Shown here: positions 61,451 to 64,000 of the stretch, in pieces
How the letters are laid out: each line of letters begins with the position of its first letter
Numbering within the stretch: position 1 is the stretch's first letter
Assembly: GCA_034189035.1 (NCBI GenBank)
Contig: JAXHVA010000012.1
Coordinates: forward strand, 3,336 to 67,335
Direction: 5' to 3'
Source: JAUXFK01 sp034189035
GTDB taxonomy: Bacteria > Desulfobacterota > UBA8473
DNA length: 64,000 nt
The notes under the pieces: model-generated
Database searches by the model: none
What the model was told of the DNA's origin: nothing
What the model saw: only the letters and a program-made list of their open reading frames with translations
Program-made: the position numbers and the translations under genes

Positions 61451-62260
61451 CTATCTCAAATGAGTTAATTCTATTGAATCCGTATATGGTATTATGAGTC
61501 CAATTACTTTATTCACAACAAACGTTTCCTTATGGACTGCTTTATATATCATGCTCTTTTTGGGGAAAGTTTTCGCAATTCTGGTGACAACCCTCGTTTC
61601 TTCGACTGTAAGCGATTCAGCCTCTGTTTCATCGGCCTTTTGTATGCTATCTACCAAGTCTCGATAGTTGTTGAGTTGTGGCCCCATCGGTAAAAGAGCA
61701 TATGTGGCCCCAGTAATGCTTCTTCCTAATTCCCTGAAGGCCAGCATATCGGCATACCACAGATACTTTGCTGCGTATAGCATCCTATCGTTTTTCACCA
61801 GGAGTTTCTTGTGCAAAATAAATTCAAATTCTCTTAACACAAGTTTCACTCTTGGTATTGAAAACGTTCGGTTGCCCGTATAATTATCCCCAATATGCTT
61901 TCCCTGTAAAGCCATACGCAAGGCGTGATCCATTGATTTGCTCTGGATCAGCCCCCCCTCCCACCTTTTTATACTGGCAATGCCGACACCCATCCGCTCT
62001 GCAAGCTCGTTTTGAGTCAGGCTGAGCAGTTTTCTGCCTTCTCGCATCTCTTCACCTGTCAATAACCCCACGACTTTACGATAGGCGCCTGAAATCGCTC
62101 TCTGGGTAGCTGCTGCCTGTTCAACTGAACCTGACTCTAAACCGCAAACAGGGCACACATGACACTCCACTTGTATATCTAAATCTATGCCACGAAAGCG
62201 TATGGATTTATCTAGCTTTTCTATGTTCATTGGGCCATGACCGTTTGGGCAGTTTGTCAT
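61451..62260 (-). CDS. MqsA/HTH/Panacea-domain antitoxin-like regulator
   Basis: A 269-residue protein with three parts. An N-terminal zinc finger, CPNGHGPM ... CHVCPVCGLES (about residues 3-45). A helix-turn-helix, EEMREGRKLLSLTQNELAER followed by GVGIASIKRWEGG (about 65-110). And a C-terminal Panacea-type domain (YLWYADMLAFRELGRSITGA, TYALLPMGPQLNNY). Proteins of this kind neutralise very different toxins and repress their own operon. The start is ATG 62260, with AGGGAG ahead of it. The gene immediately upstream, which should be the toxin, is broken. Confidence 0.72.
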   Translation of the reverse strand: MTNCPNGHGPMNIEKLDKSIRFRGIDLDIQVECHVCPVCGLESGSVEQAAATQRAISGAYRKVVGLLTGEEMREGRKLLSLTQNELAERMGVGIASIKRWEGGLIQSKSMDHALRMALQGKHIGDNYTGNRTFSIPRVKLVLREFEFILHKKLLVKNDRMLYAAKYLWYADMLAFRELGRSITGATYALLPMGPQLNNYRDLVDSIQKADETEAESLTVEETRVVTRIAKTFPKKSMIYKAVHKETFVVNKVIGLIIPYTDSIELTHLR

Positions 62261-62262
62261 TT

Positions 62263-62695
62263 TTATTCTCCCTTGTGTACGTGTAAAGATACAAGCCACA
62301 TTACGTCATCTTTAAGCGAAAATTTCTAGTACACCTCACAACCAAAATGTTTACTTTCCCATCTAAAGGCAAAGAGCTCACAATCCTTGATTTTCTCTTC
62401 ATAAGAATGCTGTGGGGCCGTGTCCCTGCGTAATGAGGTGGTGTAATTTCTTCTAAGACCTCAGAGAACACTTGAAATTTCCTCGACAAGATACCCCAAT
62501 TCTAGAGCATCAGATGCAATAGCAATAGGCTCTACAATCTGAATGCGCCTCTTTGATATCGCTGATTAAACTGAAGTCATCGCCTAAAGTCGAGGGCTTT
62601 TCTCCCATTCCACGAAGGAGACAATAAAGGTTGAAATTGTAGGTTGATGTGATAGCAGGATAATAGCCAGCATCCAGTTGGGCTAGACACCTTTT
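62263..62695 (-). pseudogene. Decayed partner (probable toxin) of the Panacea antitoxin
   Basis: The frame reads AQLDAGYYPAITSTYNFNLY and LLRGMGEKPSTLGDDFSLIS (about 62690-62560), shifts near 62555 and again near 62410, and ends ELFAFRWESKHFGCEVY, an in-frame TAG, KFSLKDDVMWLVSLHVHKGE. Its stop (62263-62265) is two bases before the antitoxin ATG, the spacing of a toxin-antitoxin operon. I do not recognise the family. As written it cannot make a full protein, so the surviving antitoxin may be an orphan. Confidence 0.5.
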
Positions 62696-62829
62696 TTATC
62701 CTGCCAATATCTATTGGTTTTGTAAAGGGTTTTGCTCAAAGGATTGGATGACCCAACCTGGAGTGGGATATGCTATTATCAAGAGAGAAGCAATCTCGAA
62801 GTCAAATGGTTATCGGATTAAAAGTTGAG

Positions 62830-63598
62830 TTAGTCATTACCACCGGTATAGTCGGTGGTAATGACTGGATTATTTAGCAGACTCCATTCGCTACTTATTT
62901 CATCTAAAACATAAAGGTGTAATTCACCGCTAGGCTCTTTATTAATGGGAAGACATATATTCACAGGTTCATTGAAAGGTGTCGACGAGTTGAACTCGAC
63001 TATTGGGGAGATATTATCATTGTAATTTGGAAATAAAGGCAGATCAGTAAAATGAGGGAGAGAAGTAGTTGTGAAAATTGTGTTTTCATTTACCGAATTA
63101 GTCGGCACATGTATTGTGGTGCCAAATAGTTGGCTACTATTGTCTGTAATTTCTATCGTACCACCATCAGGCCCAATAACCGCAGCAGCATCAGCATCCA
63201 CTTCTTGTATTATCTCAATGCTTATTTGTCCCCCTGGTTTACTTTTCAATAAGACTGTTAATGTATTGTCCCCTTCATTTAGAGCTACTGATTTTTCCAA
63301 TGCAGTAACATTCTGATTGAAATTTGGAGCATCAAAAATAACCGTTCCATTAAGGCACACTTCAGAACTACTGACACTCTCAATATCAGAACCCTCAGCC
63401 CCGCCATTGGTTAGTTTTATTTTTGCTTGGCCGTTCAATCCCGTAAAAAAAATGAGACTCGGTTACAGGTGTACCTGTCCCTCTCACAAATACGTTATCA
63501 AAAACAGTGAGATCCACCATCCCATAACTCGTGTTTACAAACAAAAAGACGAGTATAAATGCTAAAAATCCATTCAATTTTTTAATTTTTCCCTCCAC
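62830..63598 (-). pseudogene. Exported surface-type protein with homopolymer frameshift
   Basis: The first frame (63598-63395) begins with a signal peptide (LNGFLAFILVFLFVNTSYG) and VDLTVFDNVFVRGTGTPVTE. It shifts at a run of eight A/T bases (63445-63452). The second frame continues GLNGQAKIKLTNGGAEGSD, a beta-rich region, IGPDGGTIEITDNSSQLFG and ends YVLDEISSEWSLLNN and TTDYTGGND. Joined, the protein has about 256 residues and resembles adhesin- or ZU5-like extracellular beta domains. One missing or extra base in a homopolymer can be a phase-variation switch or a sequencing error, so the gene may be functional. Confidence 0.6.
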
Positions 63599-63873
63599 AT
63601 GTCTATTTTTAACTGTGATAGCTTGTTTCTCATTTGATACATCGTATTCATGGTGTAACTCTGTTGCTGATGAGATCGATGTAAAATCATGCTCACCTTG
63701 AAGGTTGTCTTAAAATCCTTTTATCCTATAAGCCAAGCTTCAAACATTCTTTTCAACCCCTTCAGCCTATAGACAGTAATTTCCGGTTAGAAAGTTGCAT
63801 GTATACATCAAAAAAGATCAAAAAAAACAGAATAAGTCGATTTTTTGCTTGGCATATTATTGGTAATATGCCG
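63599..63873. other. Intergenic stretch, no gene seen
   Basis: About 275 AT-rich bases with no supported gene. It leads into the inverted repeat before the last partial gene. Confidence 0.5.
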
Positions 63874-63926
63874 TGCGGCATGGTTCGTAATGATTAATTA
63901 ATTCAAGGAGTTACGAACATGCCGCA
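63874..63926 (+). promoter_or_regulatory. Long inverted repeat enclosing a ribosome binding site and start codon
   Basis: TGCGGCATGGTTCGTAA (63874-63890) pairs with TTACGAACATGCCGCA (63911-63926) over 16 bp with one bulged base. The 20-base loop holds AAGGAG (63905-63910) and the 3-prime arm contains the ATG of the next gene (63919). A smaller palindrome ATGCCGTGCGGCAT lies at 63868-63881. Such a hairpin in mRNA would hide the start codon, a device known from insertion sequences. Confidence 0.6.
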
Positions 63927-64000
63927 AACATATTGTCCTTATGATAAAAAACGTGCACTGCGTTTTGATCAATTCATCCAACCTGCTTATGAGGCTATGA
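63919..64000 (+). CDS. Start of an unidentified gene, cut by window edge
   Basis: From ATG 63919 the frame is open for 27 codons to the window end (MPQTYCPYDKKRALRFDQFI, then QPAYEAM). AAGGAG lies eight bases upstream. The inverted repeat around the start and the position in an accessory region suggest a transposase, but the peptide is too short to assign. Confidence 0.4.
   Translation, partial: MPQTYCPYDKKRALRFDQFIQPAYEAM

Overview
The window looks like chromosomal DNA of a strictly anaerobic bacterium of the Desulfobacterota (former Deltaproteobacteria), most likely a sulfate reducer or syntroph that degrades hydrocarbons or other recalcitrant organic acids. The reasons are a fumarate-adding glycyl radical enzyme with its small iron-sulfur subunit, a four-subunit 2-oxoacid:ferredoxin oxidoreductase, a split B12-dependent acyl-CoA mutase, three acyl-CoA dehydrogenases, a fused glutaconate-type CoA-transferase, an MmgE/PrpD protein and sigma-54 two-component signalling. 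Base composition is moderately AT-rich and ribosome binding sites are strong (AGGAGG type). No rRNA, tRNA or CRISPR array was recognised. The species assignment is inference.

Layout. 1-7.6 kb holds the end of a DUF5714-like gene, an OpuB-type osmolyte ABC transporter, a duplicated DUF6125-like protein, a broken slipin and two small membrane proteins. 7.6-13.2 kb (minus strand) is a decayed conflict-system-like operon: nitrilase-like protein, winged-helix protein, KGGVGR-type ATPase and an endonuclease-NACHT-pentapeptide-WD40 protein, all carrying stops or frameshifts. A VapBC-like toxin-antitoxin pair and a large exported membrane protein follow (13.2-16.5 kb). 16.9-25.7 kb has the CoA-transferase, a broken methyltransferase-like membrane protein, a broken 2-hydroxyacyl-CoA dehydratase/benzoyl-CoA reductase-type subunit, MmgE/PrpD, TPR, VIT and zinc-ribbon proteins and the first acyl-CoA dehydrogenase. 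25.8-34.4 kb (minus) holds TrmO, a cyclic-nucleotide-binding protein, GlgC, a STAS-like protein and a four-gene phosphorelay. 34.7-39.1 kb has an exported protein and an AsmA-type protein.

39.5-55.3 kb is the metabolic core: glycyl radical enzyme plus small subunit, acyl-CoA synthetase, flavodoxin, a frameshifted HDAC-like deacetylase, SDR, two adjacent acyl-CoA dehydrogenases, mutase large and small subunits, and, convergently, the oxidoreductase operon. A plausible reading is fumarate addition to a substrate, CoA activation, carbon-skeleton rearrangement, dehydrogenation and oxidative decarboxylation. The genes lie in separate transcription units, so one shared pathway is a hypothesis. The mutase departs from the known active-site pattern at most positions that set specificity and is the best candidate for an undescribed activity.

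55.6-64 kb has a dehydrogenase remnant, a pair of translationally coupled membrane GTPases, two coupled but broken radical SAM genes, a Panacea-type antitoxin with a decayed partner, a frameshifted exported protein and the start of a gene whose start codon lies inside a long inverted repeat. Short dispersed repeats (around 1.2, 3.7 and 13.1 kb; 34.2 and 47.5 kb; 59.8 kb) sit beside many of the broken genes, which suggests that past mobile-element activity shaped the region.
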